Shown here in pieces: positions 1 to 11,539 of a DNA stretch of 64,000 nucleotides. Each line of letters starts with the position of its first letter. Within the stretch, counting starts at the first letter, position 1. Under the pieces are notes generated by a model. It saw only the letters and a list, made by a program, of their open reading frames with translations, did no database searches and was not told the DNA's origin. Source of the DNA: Euryodendron excelsum (taxonomy: Eukaryota > Streptophyta > Magnoliopsida > Ericales > Pentaphylacaceae); NCBI GenBank assembly GCA_033060915.1, contig CM065385.1:17411001-17475000 (forward strand), in the 5' to 3' direction. The translations under genes were made by a program, and so were the position numbers.

Positions 1-252
1 AGCATGGTCTTTGCACATAGGATATAACTCCCTGTAGCAATAGAAGTCATCAGCATCAACTCATGGAATAAATATCACATGCATCTGATCATATGCTTAG
101 CTGTAAAGATCATGAATGTATCTGTCTATCTATGCATCTAAGTACCATAAATATTCATTTTTGTACAAAATATCAGAATAAAACTGTCTAACATAAATAC
201 AACTCAAGGACCAGGGGCAAAATAGGATCAGAGTCTCCACAAGGGGCATCAA

Positions 253-2098
253 TCACAGGTCAAAGTCGATGTCACCTGGATCAAAATCCCCGAAGCCCGG
301 CATCGGAGGAGGTGGATAACTACTCGAAGCACCACCATCCTGCAGGGAAGTTAGAACTGAAATCAGCTGCATACAAAAGGAGCTAAGTAACAGCAGAGCA
401 GTAAGGAGCAAAGAAAGAATAACATACCCCCCCGCCGCCCATCTGAGATAACCGAGCCGTCAGGGAAGCTACCTCAGCCTGGTGCTGATCCCGCTCCATC
501 TGGTACTGGTCTCTCTGGTCTCTCACAGCAGTAAACTCGGCCTGGGGCACATATCCTCTGGCTCGGCGCCACAAGTCAACCACCTCCTGGCCAACAGTGT
601 ACCCACCAACTACTACCTCAAATCGGGTGAAGGCACCAACCGAATGAGCCCCGAAGTGCGCAGCATAATCCGTATCCGGAGGAAGCAAGAACTCGGTACC
701 TGGCTGGCGCTCCTGGTAGGGGATAGGCACTCCTGCCACGAGGGCTCCAAACATATACTCTGGCGGAGCCCTTGCTGATCGAAACTCCTCATGAAACTGC
801 CGCCAGTGTCGCTCTCCAAGATAGGACTCCCAGGTGTCATCACTGAGAAAAGAAGCTCTCGATAAGGACAACGAGACCAGGTACCGGACTGTCTCGTAAT
901 GGACTGATCCAATGAAGGGCCGCCAGGTCACATCCCTCGCCTCAATCAACACCAGGTTAGCCCGGAGCATCACGAAGTCAGTAATCTCCGATCGCTGGGC
1001 TACTCGGTCACGAGCCCACCTCAAAGCACGAGGATAGAGATCATCCTCAACAATTGCAGGGCGACGCACCGGCAGGTACTCGTAACTCCACCAGACAAGG
1101 AAAGGCCAAAAGCTAGTCATGCTGCCCCAACGAGAAGAAGTCCGAACCCGCATCGATCGAAGAAAGCAGCCAAAAGAAAAGGACCCCCAGTCCAACTCAG
1201 ACAAAGCTCCTAGATCGGCTACTATACTCACCAACCGGCACGGCACGAGTGACTTGTTGTTGTTGCAGAAGCAGCTAAAGATGATATACAACACAAGTCG
1301 CCGTCTCATGATATCCCGCCTGGCAGGCGATGGCTCAGTAGCAAAAGTACGCTCACCCTGACTAGTCCAAGAGACGGGGAAGGCAGAACGCTCAGGATGA
1401 GGCAAGTCCAACAGCAAACAGGCCTCGTCCCTACTGACTGGGTGCAGGGTGATCCGCCGGCTGACAAAGGAGAGTCCTGTAATAATCACCCAATCTAAAG
1501 GAGTGGGACCTAACTCGAAGTCGACAAAATAAAAGGTCCCAGTCTCCCCGAACCACCTCTCAACAAGTGCCAGTACCAAATGCCGGTTCAGGCGGTAAGC
1601 TTGTAATCCCATAAAGGCGCCAAACCCGATCTCTGCCAAGAAGACACGATATGATGGGGCAGCTCGTTGCATGGTCACAAAAACCTGATGAACAGCCCCT
1701 CAGAAAGCTGTATGTACCCGCAGAGGTGGTAAATGCTGTTTGGAGTATACGCTAGGATGATAGGCAAGATCCCCAAGTGGTGGGACGTTCGGTATCTGCA
1801 GATCTCCCAAGTCAGCATCCGGCTGCCTCTGCCTGGAAGAAGCTCTCCCATAGCCACTCACCTGATCCCCAGGGCCCGATACCTCCTCCTCGGCATCAAT
1901 CTCCTCGGCAAAAGCCTGCTCAACCGGAGGAAAAGGGTCGACAGGTGGCCTACTCCCCTGCCCACTCTGACTAGATGAGGATCGTCCTGTGGATCGTCGA
2001 CTACCTCTAGATCAACTAGAGCCGCTAGCAGAATCGGTTCGAGCCGCCTTCCCCAAGTGGCGTCTCCTCGCAGAACCGTCATCACCCACTTCTGCCAT
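253..2098 (-). pseudogene. Antisense PMD (plant mobile domain) protein carried by element A, decayed
   Basis: The minus-strand gene is complement(join(253..339,428..2098)), about 585 codons. Codons 1-130 are Ser/Arg-rich and acidic low-complexity sequence. From about codon 143 there is a PMD-type domain, with RYLN-like, ERWFGET, TFYFVDFELGPTP and ITGLSF segments. PMD is known from plant transposases and from extra ORFs of Tat/Ogre-type retroelements. The C-terminus has a Gln/Arg/Glu coiled-coil stretch, then a Pro-rich acidic tail ending DFDPGDIDFDL. The frame is continuous except for TGA stops at 2012-2014 (codon 29) and 1700-1702 (codon 133). The homologue in element B has Arg (CGC) at the codon-29 site. 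The ATG at 2096-2098 was chosen because the B homologue begins with the same Met-Ala. Its job in the element is unknown. Confidence 0.8.
340..427 (-). other. 88-bp GT-AG intron in the antisense PMD gene
   Basis: On the minus strand the donor reads GG|GTATGTT (427 downwards) and the acceptor TTCCCTGCAG|GATGG (ending at 340), with a pyrimidine-rich 3' half. Both exons join in phase 0. The inverted copy in element C has its intron at 5265-5352, also exactly 88 bases with GTATGT...CTGCAG. Conserved borders, length and phase in two diverged copies support a real intron. Confidence 0.85.
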
Positions 2099-3180
2099 CT
2101 TAAAAAGGTAAGCCAAGGTAAGTGATGTTAATATACCATCCATGCAGTTTAAATAACAGTAAAATAAAATAAACAAATAACACAAACAAAACAAATAAAG
2201 GATTTCGAATAACAAATCAAAAACAAAATTTCCACCCTTCTTGATTTTTCCAACTCCAAATCGCATCTTAAGGGTTCTCTGCCTTTTCCCTTCAAAAAGA
2301 ATTTATTTCTAAAACTTTAACCAACTCTTTCCTAATTTTCAAAAATTTTGGCAGAGTCCTGTTTAAAAATGGCCCCTACAACGCCCATGACATCAACACA
2401 AAATGCAAAATGTGCACTTTCCAACAATCACATGACAATGGCACCCGTGCACACTTTTCAATTTTTTAAAATTTTTCAAAACACATGTTTTATTTTTCAA
2501 ATAAATCAATGGTTTTCAAACATCTTCCAAAATTTTTCAAAATCACCTCAATCATTTTCAAAAATATTCCTACATTTTTCCAAATTTCAAACTTCAAAAA
2601 TTTCATCAATTTCTTGAATTTTCTAATTTTTTCTAATTTTCTAAATACTTTTATATTTTTCAAAAAATCAAAAATTCACCGAGTTTTCAAAAAATCACAA
2701 AACTTTATACGGGTGTTAAATACATTTTTCTAAGGCACATTGTACAGAAACATGGCCAGAAAACCTAATGCCCATGCCTGTAGGAGCAGATTTCCTATTT
2801 CTGTAGAAAACCCTCTTTGCATAATCATGAAAAATCACTCAAATTCAATCAAACAAGCATCAAAATACAAAAACAACATCACCAAAGTGTTCAAAGCATA
2901 TCAAAACATCAATTTCCACTATTCACATGATTCAAGCGGAGTTCTACACATCAAAATCAACAAAATTTGAAAACTCACCTTTTGGAAGTTCTCCAGCGAA
3001 ATCTTCTCTTCCGGTGACTTTTCCGGCGACGTGGTCTCCTTCTGGCAATCACCCGTGGTCTCCAAGAGGTGCCCCTTCAAGGTTCAAGTCAAGTCTCACG
3101 CAGAATCTCTCAGATTTGTAGAATTTCTCCAAAATGCCGTGGCTGTTCGAACCAGAAATTTTTTGGTTTTAACTTCAAAC
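2099..3180. other. AT-rich spacer upstream of the PMD gene in element A
   Basis: There is no convincing gene here. From 2160 to 2760 the sequence is T/A homopolymer-rich, with many TTTTCAAA-like words. From 2760 to 3180 it is less biased and runs into the GGCGCC block. It would be both the 5' flank of the antisense PMD gene and the segment just upstream of the retroelement polypurine tract. Element B has a similar AT-rich spacer at the same place (24830-25640). Confidence 0.6.
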
Positions 3181-3255
3181 CTAGCGCCACTAGCAGAGGC
3201 GCCAGGCATTTTCTGCCAAAGGCGCCACTACTAGTGGCGCTAGTTATAAACTCTG
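3181..3255 (+). promoter_or_regulatory. GGCGCC inverted-repeat block with TATAAA, internal copy in element A
   Basis: There are repeated GGCGCC words, including arms GCGCCACTA and TAGTGGCGC around a single C, followed within 10 bases by TTATAAAC. The same module sits just upstream of the probable transcription start in the LTRs of B, S1 and C. Here it lies outside the LTR, about 190 bases before the polypurine tract. A promoter role is inferred from the LTR context only. Confidence 0.45.
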
Positions 3256-3420
3256 GGCAGTTTTTGCCCTTTTTCCCGCCAAAAACTTGTTTTCGAAGGC
3301 CTTTTTGGCCCGTTATCCGTTTTCGACCCCCGTTGTCGAAAGATTTCCAGTGTCCGTCCCTCCGACTGCCTCGCGGTTAACATGGGACTCTTACTCTTAT
3401 CGTTTTCTGTCTTTGACAAG

Positions 3421-3444
3421 CAAAGACAGAAAAAGAGGGGCAGC
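3421..3444 (+). other. Polypurine tract of element A
   Basis: The purine-rich run AGACAGAAAAAGAGGGGCAG precedes the LTR start TGTAAACACC at 3445. The equivalent tract in element B (25821-25843) is nearly identical. Such tracts prime plus-strand synthesis in LTR retrotransposons. Confidence 0.85.
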
Positions 3445-3639
3445 TGTAAACACCCCATTTTTGACCGCTCGGCAGTCTACACTCCGTCCAGACATGTTTT
3501 CAAGTCATTGTGGGCATATTCCAATCGAAACCAATTCTCTAGGTCCAAATCTCGTCTTTCCGTCGCTTTGCGGGCCTGTCAGGCCCAAATAGAAGCAAAA
3601 TGCCCTTAGGGGCATTGTCCTTTCCTTTCCAATTCCAAT

Positions 3640-4078
3640 CCCACTCTCGAGATAGTTTATTCCTCGAGACGGTTCCACTCCAGGCACGTCTCTTCGGAGA
3701 CGGTAAGACCCCTTTCCAATCCCACTCTTGAGACAGTTTATTCCTCGAGACGGTTCCACTCCAGGCACGTCTCTTCGGAGACGGTAAGACCCCTTTTCCA
3801 ATCCCACTCTCGAGACAGTTTATTCCTTGAGACGGTTCCACTCCAGGCACGTCTCTTCGGAGACTGTAAGACCCCTTTCCAATCCCACTCTCGAGATAGT
3901 TTATTCCTCGAGACGGTTCCAATCCAGGCACGTTTCTTCGGAGACGATAAGTCCCCTTTCCAATCCCACTCTCGAGACAGTTTATTCCTCGAGACGGTAC
4001 CAGTCCAGGCACGTCTCTTCGGAGACGATAAGTCCCCTTTCCAATCCCTCTCTTGAGACAGTTTATTCCTCAAGACGG
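3640..4078 (+). repeat. 81-bp tandem array with a TTCG-loop hairpin
   Basis: About 5.4 units begin near 3640, 3721, 3803, 3884, 3965 and 4046 (period 81-82). Each unit carries CTCGAGAC twice and CGTCTC-TTCG-GAGACG (first at 3687-3702), a six-base-pair stem closed by a C(TTCG)G tetraloop. B LTRs retain only about two units and have expanded a different array next to it. Confidence 0.9.
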
Positions 4079-4319
4079 TCCGAGTAGCGAAACTACTCAC
4101 AAAACCGTTAGAGTAGCGGAAATACTCACAAATAGGTCGATATAGGAAATTGGCAACAAACCCCTGTGTCACGACGACCGCCGTTAGAGTGGCGGAAACA
4201 CTCAAAACTCAGGTCAACACCAGTGTTTGTTAACCCACTTTGCTGAAAAATGGCCAAACTGTCCCTTGGACCTTTTTCGAGACTTTCCGGTCAAGATGAC
4301 CATTTTGCCCCTAAGCATC

Positions 4320-4700
4320 CGAATGCCCCGGGAACCACACCGGCTCTGGGTATCAAACCGGTAATGTCCCGAGAATACTTTTTATAGTATTCTCAACCTT
4401 CCTTTACTTTTCTGGATCATTCCGAGTCAGTTCCGACCAACCCGGTACAAAATGACCGTTTTGCCCCTAGAGGGCCGGTCTCCTTCTTCGACCACACCGG
4501 CTCTGGGTATCAAACCGGTAACTCCTGAGACTAGTTTCTATAGTATTCTCAACCTTCCTTTACATTTCCGGATCATTCCGAGTCAGTTTCGGCGAACCCG
4601 GTACAAAATGACCGTTTTGCCCCTGGTGGGCCGGTCTCCTTTTCCGACCACGCCGGCTCTGGGAATCAAACCGTCAACCTCTGGGAACATTCTAAATAAT
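4320..4700 (+). repeat. 157-bp tandem repeat units in the A LTR
   Basis: ACCACACCGGCTCTGGG recurs at 4334 and 4491, and as a variant at 4647, giving a period of 156-157. Each unit contains GACCGTTTTGCCCC, a CGGTCTCC word and a GAGAATACT...AGTATTCTC-type inverted repeat. The same unit is repeated four times in the B 5' LTR and five times in its 3' LTR. Confidence 0.85.
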
Positions 4701-4879
4701 GTTTCCAGATCCCAAGTCTTCTTCCGGGACAGTCCGAGTTTGTCTCGGCAGTTTCCCGGTCCGATTGACCGTTTTGCCCTTAAGGGCCCGGTTAACCTTT
4801 CCGACACATCTTATGCTCACTTTTCAAGTCAAATACCTCTAGGACACTATTTTAAGTGTTCCTGCTCCTTTCCAGCAGA

Positions 4880-5439
4880 CCGACACTAGCGGCAGTTTCA
4901 CGAGGAGTTCTGATCAACAGGAGCTCTGCTAGAGTATATGTTTGGGGCCTTAGTGGCGGGAGTGCCTATCCCTTATCAAAAGCGACAGCCGGGTGCTGAG
5001 TTCTTGCTTCTTCCGGATATAGATTATGCTGCGCACTTTGGGGCTCTTTTTTTTGGTGCCTTCACCCGGTTTGAGATAGTAGTCGACAGACACGCTGTGG
5101 GCCAGGAGGTGGTTGATTTATGGTGCCTTGTTGGAGGATATGTGCCTCAAGCTGAGTTTGCTGCTGTGAGGGACCAGAGGGATCGATATCAGACGGAGCG
5201 GGATCAGTACCAGGCTGAGGTAGCTTCCCTAACGGCTAGGTTATCTTAGATGGGAGGTGGCGGGGTATGTCGTCTTTTCTCTTCTTCTTTTTGCTCTGCT
5301 GTTGTTTAGTTCTTCTGTCATGTGGCTGATTTCGGTTCTATCTTCTCTGCAGGATGCTGGTGCTTCGAGTAGTTATCCGCCTCCTCTGATGTCGGATTTC
5401 GGGGATTTCGATCCAGATGACATTGACATTAACCTTTGA
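4880..5439 (+). pseudogene. 5'-truncated PMD gene copy in element C
   Basis: This is the last ~155 codons of the PMD protein, antisense to element C: join(4880..5264,5353..5439) with an 88-bp GT-AG intron at 5265-5352. It aligns with the A copy from the RQFHEEF segment through EYMFGALVAGVPIPYQ, the coiled-coil stretch and the Pro-rich acidic tail. Two stops break it: TGA at 4911-4913 where A has CGA, and TAG at 5247-5249 where A has CAG. Both are C-to-T changes on the coding strand. The N-terminal and central parts are lost at the 4876 breakpoint. Confidence 0.85.
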
Positions 5440-6950
5440 TAGATATCCCTTGGGGATACTCTGATCTTCCTTCGCCCCTATTCTTGAGATGTATTTATGT
5501 TAGACAATTTTATTTTGTAAGTTTTGTACAAAGATGGATATTTATGGTATTTAGATGCATGGATAGGCAGAGACATTTATGATTGATTTTTTTCAGCTAA
5601 GTATATGATCCGATGCATGTGTAGAAATGATGATGTTGTGTATCTGTTATAGTGGTTGACATTAAACTATGTTGGTAACTTCTGTTTTTATAGGGAGTTA
5701 TATCCTATGTATGCAAAGCTCATGCCGATTTTTTTTTTTTTTTTTGGTGTGAAAATGTATGCACATATTGGAAATACATTAACTAACAGAATGACAAGGG
5801 GTGCTGTCGAACTCGATATCTTTGGAATGGTAACTCCTTCCTTCTCCGAGGTCTAACCTCTCCGTTGGCTCAACCTTACCTTGATTGGATGATAGCACTT
5901 CGCACATTTCTCAACTTTATGATCGCCTCCGACTCTCTGCTTCGGGGTTAGTGTATATGATTATTGGGCTAAAATTCTCAACTCTCGGAGTTTTAGCAAC
6001 AACTTTCCAGACCTTCAGCAGAGCAATAAGCGGCCAGTCCTTTCAATCCAAGGAGACTTTGTTTAGGACCGTAATGTAGGCTAGGTTATGGGGTTTCAGA
6101 AACAACGGGATATATAGGCTCAAATTTGATGTCGTTTTCAGTAGGGTTTAGACCCATACCATCCTTTACTACTTTTCAGTAGGGTTAGTATCCTTCTTTA
6201 GCTTCAGCAACGTGTCTAGCTCATTTAGATCAAACAATCTGTTTTCAATCAGAGTGGACTTTAGTAGGATTGTAATGTAGGCCATGGTTTTGAGGTTTTG
6301 CAAGAAAAGATAAAGGCTCGAACCTATTGTTTCAACTGGGTTTCTTTATAACCTAGGATCACCTTTAAATTTCCTTCTTGCTTTTACTATACACTTTTCA
6401 GGGGCAAAAATGACACTTTTCTTTCACCTTTTCTTTTTTTTTTCGATCTTCTTATTATGCTTTTGAAGATGACTCAATCATGACTTTTTTTCAGGCCTTT
6501 CCTTAGACTTTTTCTTCCTTTTTTTTTTACTCGGCCGCTTGCCCCTTGGCAACTCTTTTCCTTCGCTTTATCCTTTTTATCTTTTTTCTTTTTGTGGAAT
6601 GAGTAATTCTTCAACCCTTTTTCCTTAGATCTTTTCCTTGCCAGTTCAACCTAACCCAATGTGGGCGGTGACCCCTGGGTTGTGTTTTCTTGAAAAAGAT
6701 AAATGGCTCAACAGGTTTGGTAAGGGGTTGCTTTTGACTGTATGGGAAATGAAATAAGGGCCACTTTTCACTTTGAATTAAATTGCTTGATCTATAGAGC
6801 TTTCGATACTATCCTAGCATGATAGAGATGGATACCATTCCTAGAGTTCTCAACTATTGTCTGCCCCAATGTGAGGAGGACAGTCTTAGATCGGGGTTGA
6901 CAAGAGAAACTTCATTTGTTCCGAGGCACTAGAGGTTAAGCAAAGGGAAT
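5440..6950. repeat. Non-coding spacer of element C with repeated modules
   Basis: No gene is visible. Two related modules occur at about 6050-6130 and 6245-6335, each with a GTAATGTAGGC core followed by a GGTTTTG or GGGTTTC word and an AGGCTC(A/G)AA word. The reverse complement of this module occurs twice in element B near 22690 and 22930. There is a poly-T run near 5731-5746 and T-rich low complexity at 6410-6600. The spacer seems to be a family hallmark that evolves by local duplication. Confidence 0.5.
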
Positions 6951-6955
6951 ATAAG
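6951..6955. repeat. Target-site duplication ATAAG, left of solo LTR S1
   Basis: ATAAG directly precedes TGTCGCGC at 6956 and recurs directly after the other LTR end (12089-12093). A perfect 5-bp duplication fits Ty3/gypsy integration. Confidence 0.9.
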
Positions 6956-9900
6956 TGTCGCGCTCAGATTTTTTACACTCGAGGAATACACACACAAGCG
7001 GAAAAAACACGGTACTCTCTCATTAGAACTCACCCTCCTAGAAAAATGAGTGCTACTGTGTTTGAATTGAAAATAGATTTGAATAAAGGGCTTTTGGAAA
7101 ACGTTTGGAGTCGCCACCTAACTTGATTAAGGTGAGTTAGGTCACCTAAAAACGAAACATAATCCGAAAACTACACTTAGGGTTTTGGAAAACGATTTTG
7201 AAAATATATCCTCAAGAGAGGGTTTTTAAGAAAATAGGTTGTTTGGCAACCTTTTAGAAAACATTTAAGCCCTTTTTAGAAAAATAACTCCTTTTGGTCT
7301 TTCGAAAACAGTGATCTAGGTTCGGAGGTTGGTTACGTGTAGGGAAGATGCACTAAGCCATCACCCTACCCCGCCCTTGCGGTACCTACATGTCCATTTA
7401 CCCTAGATTCACCTATGAGAGTCTTCAACTAACTAATGACCAATCCTATCCACTTTGAAAAAGAATGTTTAAAAAGAAATTTAACATGATGCATGATTTG
7501 CAAGTGCAAGAAAAGAGAATTGAAAAATATATTTGGAAAGAAATTGATTTGATTTGATTTGAAAAGGAAGAGATAGAAGTTTGAATTTAGAAAGAAGGCT
7601 TTGGAAATTGAAAATAGAGATTTGGAATTGGAAGTTTGAACATAGATTGGAGATTTGGAAAGATTTTGTGGAAATAGAAACTTGAAAAATGTTGTGACCA
7701 CACCCATGAGGGTTGCCTACGTATCCTTTTGGAGGAATCAGGTCAGTCGTAGTTCGGATAAGAGTCCGATACAAGATAGAAGGTTAGATTGGAAGAAAGA
7801 GATTTTGATTGGAAAAAGGATTTGATTTGAATTTAGAATAGAAGATTGGAAATTGGAATTTGGGATTTTGAAATTGAAAAGATTAGACTTTGACTTGGGA
7901 GGGCAGAACTTGGAAGAAAGATTTAGACTTGTTTCGGAAAGATTGAGGTTTAGGAAACCTAGACTTAGGAAAGATTTAACTTGGAAGGGCTTTAAGAAAA
8001 GATTTGACTGTTGGACTTGGAAGATTTAGAAAAAGATTGGATTTAGGAAAGATGCAAACTAGGGAAGTTTCAAAATAAGAAAGCTTCATTTTAAGAAAGT
8101 ACCGTTTTAGGAAAGTTTTGGTTTAGGAAAGGTTTCGAATTAAGAAAGTTTCATTGTAGGAAAGTTTTTCGTTTTAAGAAAATTTTGAAATTGTAAAGTT
8201 TTGAATTTGGAATGCTTTTGTAATAGGGAAGTTTTGAAAGTAAGAAAGTTTTGAGTTTAGAAAGATTTTAAGTTTAGGAAAGTTAGGATTTTAGAAAGAT
8301 TTGGGTTTAGAAAGTTTTAACCTAAGAAAGTTTTGAATTTGGAAAGATTTGAAATTTAGAAAGTTTAGGATTTAGAAAGTTTTAGAGTTTTAGAAGATCT
8401 TGAGATTAGGAAAGGTTTAAGTTCAGGAAATATTTGAAAACCTAGATTTGGAAAGTTAAGATTCGAAAATGGATAGAATTAGGAAATGGTTAAATTAGGA
8501 AAGATGTGGAAGTTGAGTTTTAAAATTGAGGAAAGATTTTTATGTTCAAGTTTTGGAAACTTAAGATTTAAGAAAGTAGAGGATTAGGAAGGATTTGAAT
8601 TAGGAAAGATTTAGACTAGGAAGAGTTAAGATTCCTATTTCCTAAAACAAGGGATTGGATTTTGTTTCTGAAAGAGAAGGCTTGATTTTGTTCCTAAAAA
8701 TGAAGGATTGGATCTAGTTTCCTAAACGAGAGATTGGATTTGGTTTCCTAAAGGGAAGAGTTTATTTGACAAGGATTTGGAAGAGGAAGTTTTAGAAACC
8801 CTAGACTTGGAATACTATAGTTTTGACGTAGAAAATAGGTTTTGGAAATATGTGTAGTTTGGATGTCAAAAGGGAGATTTTGGAAACCTAGGTTTTAAGC
8901 CAAGTTCGAAAAACCATGTTTTTGGAAAGAAAACTAGGGTTTCCTAATTGTGAATTCTAGGGCTTGACTTGGGCATCAAGAAAAGGAATTTTTGGAAAGT
9001 GAGTTTTAGGGAGGAAGATTTTTAGAAGGAGATCTAAAGAAAGAGTTTTTAGAAAGTGTGTTTTGAAAAGAATTTTAGGAAGGAAGTTTTTAGAAAGTAA
9101 AACTTTTGAGAGAGCTTTAGAAACAAGATTTTGGAAGGAGATTGTTAGAAAGAGTTTTTAGGAAAAAGATTTAAGGAGTGTTTTCTAAGAAGGAAACCTA
9201 GGGAATGTTTTTAGAAAGTGAATTTTGAAGATAGCATTTTGAGAAAGAGTTGAAAAGAGAGTTTTTGAAAAATAGATTTTTGGAGGGAGTTTTTGAAAAC
9301 AACTTTAGAAAGAAGAGTTTTAAGAAAACATGTTGAAAATGAGGGTTTTAGAAAGAGAGACTTTTGAAAAGAGAGTTTTTAGAAAGTATAAAAATGTCTC
9401 ACTTTTGTAAAGCGATTCTAGCCATAAGAAGGCTAGAACCACTTTAAGGAAGTGGTTTTGAAAACAACAAGGAGTTGAAAATATGGACCATATCGGTCAC
9501 TTTAAATGTAACACTTTCCTAAAGCAACCCTAGCCATGGTAAGGCTAGAATCACCCTAGGATTGTGATTTTGAAAACAAGTTTTAGAAAAGAAGGTTTTG
9601 ATACAATTTTGAAAACGAGTTTAATGCAAGTTTTGAAAACGAGTTTGAAAACAATTTTTGGAAGAATGCAAGATGATGATAAGCACAATGCAAATTGGGG
9701 TCGTGAACATACAAGGTTAAGGCTTCTCCACATAATCAAGGGGGCCGAACCCACGTGGTCTCCGGTTAGACTAAAAGAAAGCCCCTGACACGGTGACCCT
9801 CCAATAGTCTAATCCTACACATGGAGCAGGAATCCCATTATTTCAAGCATGCAAAGAAAGGGGGGAAGAAAATGGGGGATTAAAATAGAGAAAACCCAAG

Positions 9901-10259
9901 TGGGTTAGGAGGGAGAAGAGAGAGGGGGAAGTGCAGAAACTTAAAGAGAAAACCTATTGTATACCTTATTTATTTCGCTTGGCTTTGCGCGCCTTGCTTT
10001 TGTTCGGTCTTCGCTTCAATTCAGTCTTCAAGGGCTTGTCTTTAATCTTCAAAGTTTGTAGTTGCAGCAGTCCAAGTCTTCAATGGAGGGTTGGAGGCTA
10101 TTGTGTAAGTATATAAGAGGGTGTATGAGTGTATAGGAGGCTAGGGTTTGGTGTATGGTGGCTAAGGTTTGGAAAACCTAGAGAAGCAAGGGTTTAGGGA
10201 GGCTACGAGCTTTGTATATCAAATATTAGGGTTTTCAGACTGAGTTTGTAGACCTCCTT

Positions 10260-10420
10260 CACCCTGGAAGAGGCTTTGTATTTATAGAGATGGGATAGAC
10301 CTGGCGCCTGTTGTAGTGGCGCTAGGCCAAATTTACTCTTGGAGCCACTAGGAGTGGCGCTAGACTATTTCTTGGTTTAGCACCACTGCTAGTGGCGCCA
10401 GCCATTTAGGAAAGTTTTAA
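10260..10420 (-). promoter_or_regulatory. Probable LTR promoter of S1
   Basis: On the minus strand several GGCGCCA words and inverted repeats (10300-10410) precede CTCTATAAATACAAAGCC (TATA near 10275-10283). Transcription would run leftward, placing the AAACCCTA-rich leader at 10130-10240. The arrangement matches 15380-15680 in element B. Confidence 0.6.
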
Positions 10421-11539
10421 GGTCGGCAAGCAACGTATCTTGGGAAGATTTGGGCGCTTGTACTAGTGACTACCATGCAATGTTTAGCGTGGCTTCACTA
10501 GGAGTGGCTCTAAAAAGTTCAGGAAGGAGTTGAGAGACTGGAAATGACCCGGAAGGCCGAAAAAAGGCTAGGAACACTTAGAACAGTGTCCCGGAAGTAT
10601 TTGACTTGAAAAATGAGGATAAGATGTGTCAGAAGGGTTGACCGAGCTATTAGGGGCAAAACGATCAACTGAGTCGGAAAGCTGCCGAGATGGACTCGGA
10701 ATGTCCCGAAAGAAGATTCGAGATTTGGAAACATTATTCAGAATGTTCCCAAAGGTTGCTAGTTTAATACCCAAAGCCGGTGTGGTCGGAAAAGGTGACC
10801 GACCCACTAGGGGCAAAACGGTCATTTTGCACCAGGTTTGCCAGAACTGACTCGGAATGATCTGGAAAGGTAAAAAAAGGTTGAGAATACTATAGGAGGC
10901 ATTCTTGGGTAGTTACTGGTTTTGATACCCAAGGCCGGTGTGGTTTCTGGGGCGTTCAGATGCCTAGGGGCAAAATGGTTATCTTGACCAAAAAATCTCA
11001 GAATTAACCCGAAATTGGTTGGAGGGCACCTAATCATGCCGGTTCATCTCTGGGATGATCTAGAAAGGGTGGACTTATCGTTCTAAGGACTTAGGTGTGC
11101 TCTCAAAAAACGTGCTGAAAAATGGCCCTAGGGGCAGTTTGATCATTTTTCATTGGAGTGGGCTAGCAGGCACTGGTGTTGACTTGGGTTTTGAGTGTTT
11201 TCGCCACTCTGACGGCGGTCCCGTGATACAGGGGTTTGTTGGCAATTCCCTATATCGACCTGTTTACGAGTATTTCTGCTACTCTAACGGTTGCGATGTT
11301 TGCGAGTATTTCTGCTACCCTGACGGTTCGCGATCATTCCCAAGCCTGCCTGATCTCGGGAAGCTGCTAAAGGGACTTAGCGGCTGAGAATCAACTTTTT
11401 CAAAAGGCGTGCCTAAATGAACATTTCTGCATTGGAGGGCTAGCAAGCGCTAAAGGTGGACTGTTCTACCATCGAGGGGACTTGGGGTCTCGTCTCGGTC
11501 GACAGGTTTAAAGGAACTTACCGTTCTAAAGAGATTTTC

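Larger units (their letters stand above)
1..3444 (+). mobile_element. Element A: 3' internal region of a large-LTR Ty3/gypsy-type retrotransposon
   Basis: This stretch ends in a polypurine tract immediately followed by an LTR start (TGTAAACACC at 3445), so it is the 3' internal part of a plus-strand LTR retrotransposon whose 5' part lies outside the window. It carries a PMD gene on the opposite strand, an AT-rich spacer and a GGCGCC inverted-repeat block. No reverse transcriptase or integrase is visible. The last 150 bases before the LTR closely match those of element B (about 25690-25843), so A and B belong to one family. About 725 bases at the left edge are mirrored at 4880-5725 in inverted orientation, in element C. 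Confidence 0.85.
3445..4875 (+). mobile_element. Truncated 3' LTR of element A (first ~1.43 kb)
   Basis: The LTR starts TGTAAACACCCCATTTTTG, like the B LTRs (TGTAAGCACCCC). It follows the B LTR through the early U3 sequence, the 81-bp array, a few 29-bp hairpin units and the 157-bp units, up to the match for 15225 of B. At about 4875 the match stops within the CTCCTTTCC segment. The sequence then switches to an inverted PMD fragment of element C. The remaining ~4.5 kb of LTR is missing. Confidence 0.85.
4876..6950 (-). mobile_element. Element C: 3' internal fragment (minus-strand element)
   Basis: The first part (4880-5725) is an inverted, diverged copy of 1 to about 830, so the internal region of C runs leftward here. 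The rest (5726-6950) is non-coding spacer. It shares short modules with the B spacer at 21900-23000, such as a reversed ACATTACGGTCCT word and a CCCACATTGGG word. It is interrupted at 6956 by solo LTR S1 and resumes at 12094. The left end, which should continue to a polypurine tract and 3' LTR, is missing at the junction with element A. Confidence 0.75.

Noticed and set aside
3505..4205. Open frames of 100-157 codons with repeated SRGINCLESGIGKG-like peptides
   Set aside because: They are read-through of the 81-bp LTR array on either strand. The period is a multiple of three, so frames stay open. No homology to proteins and no start context.
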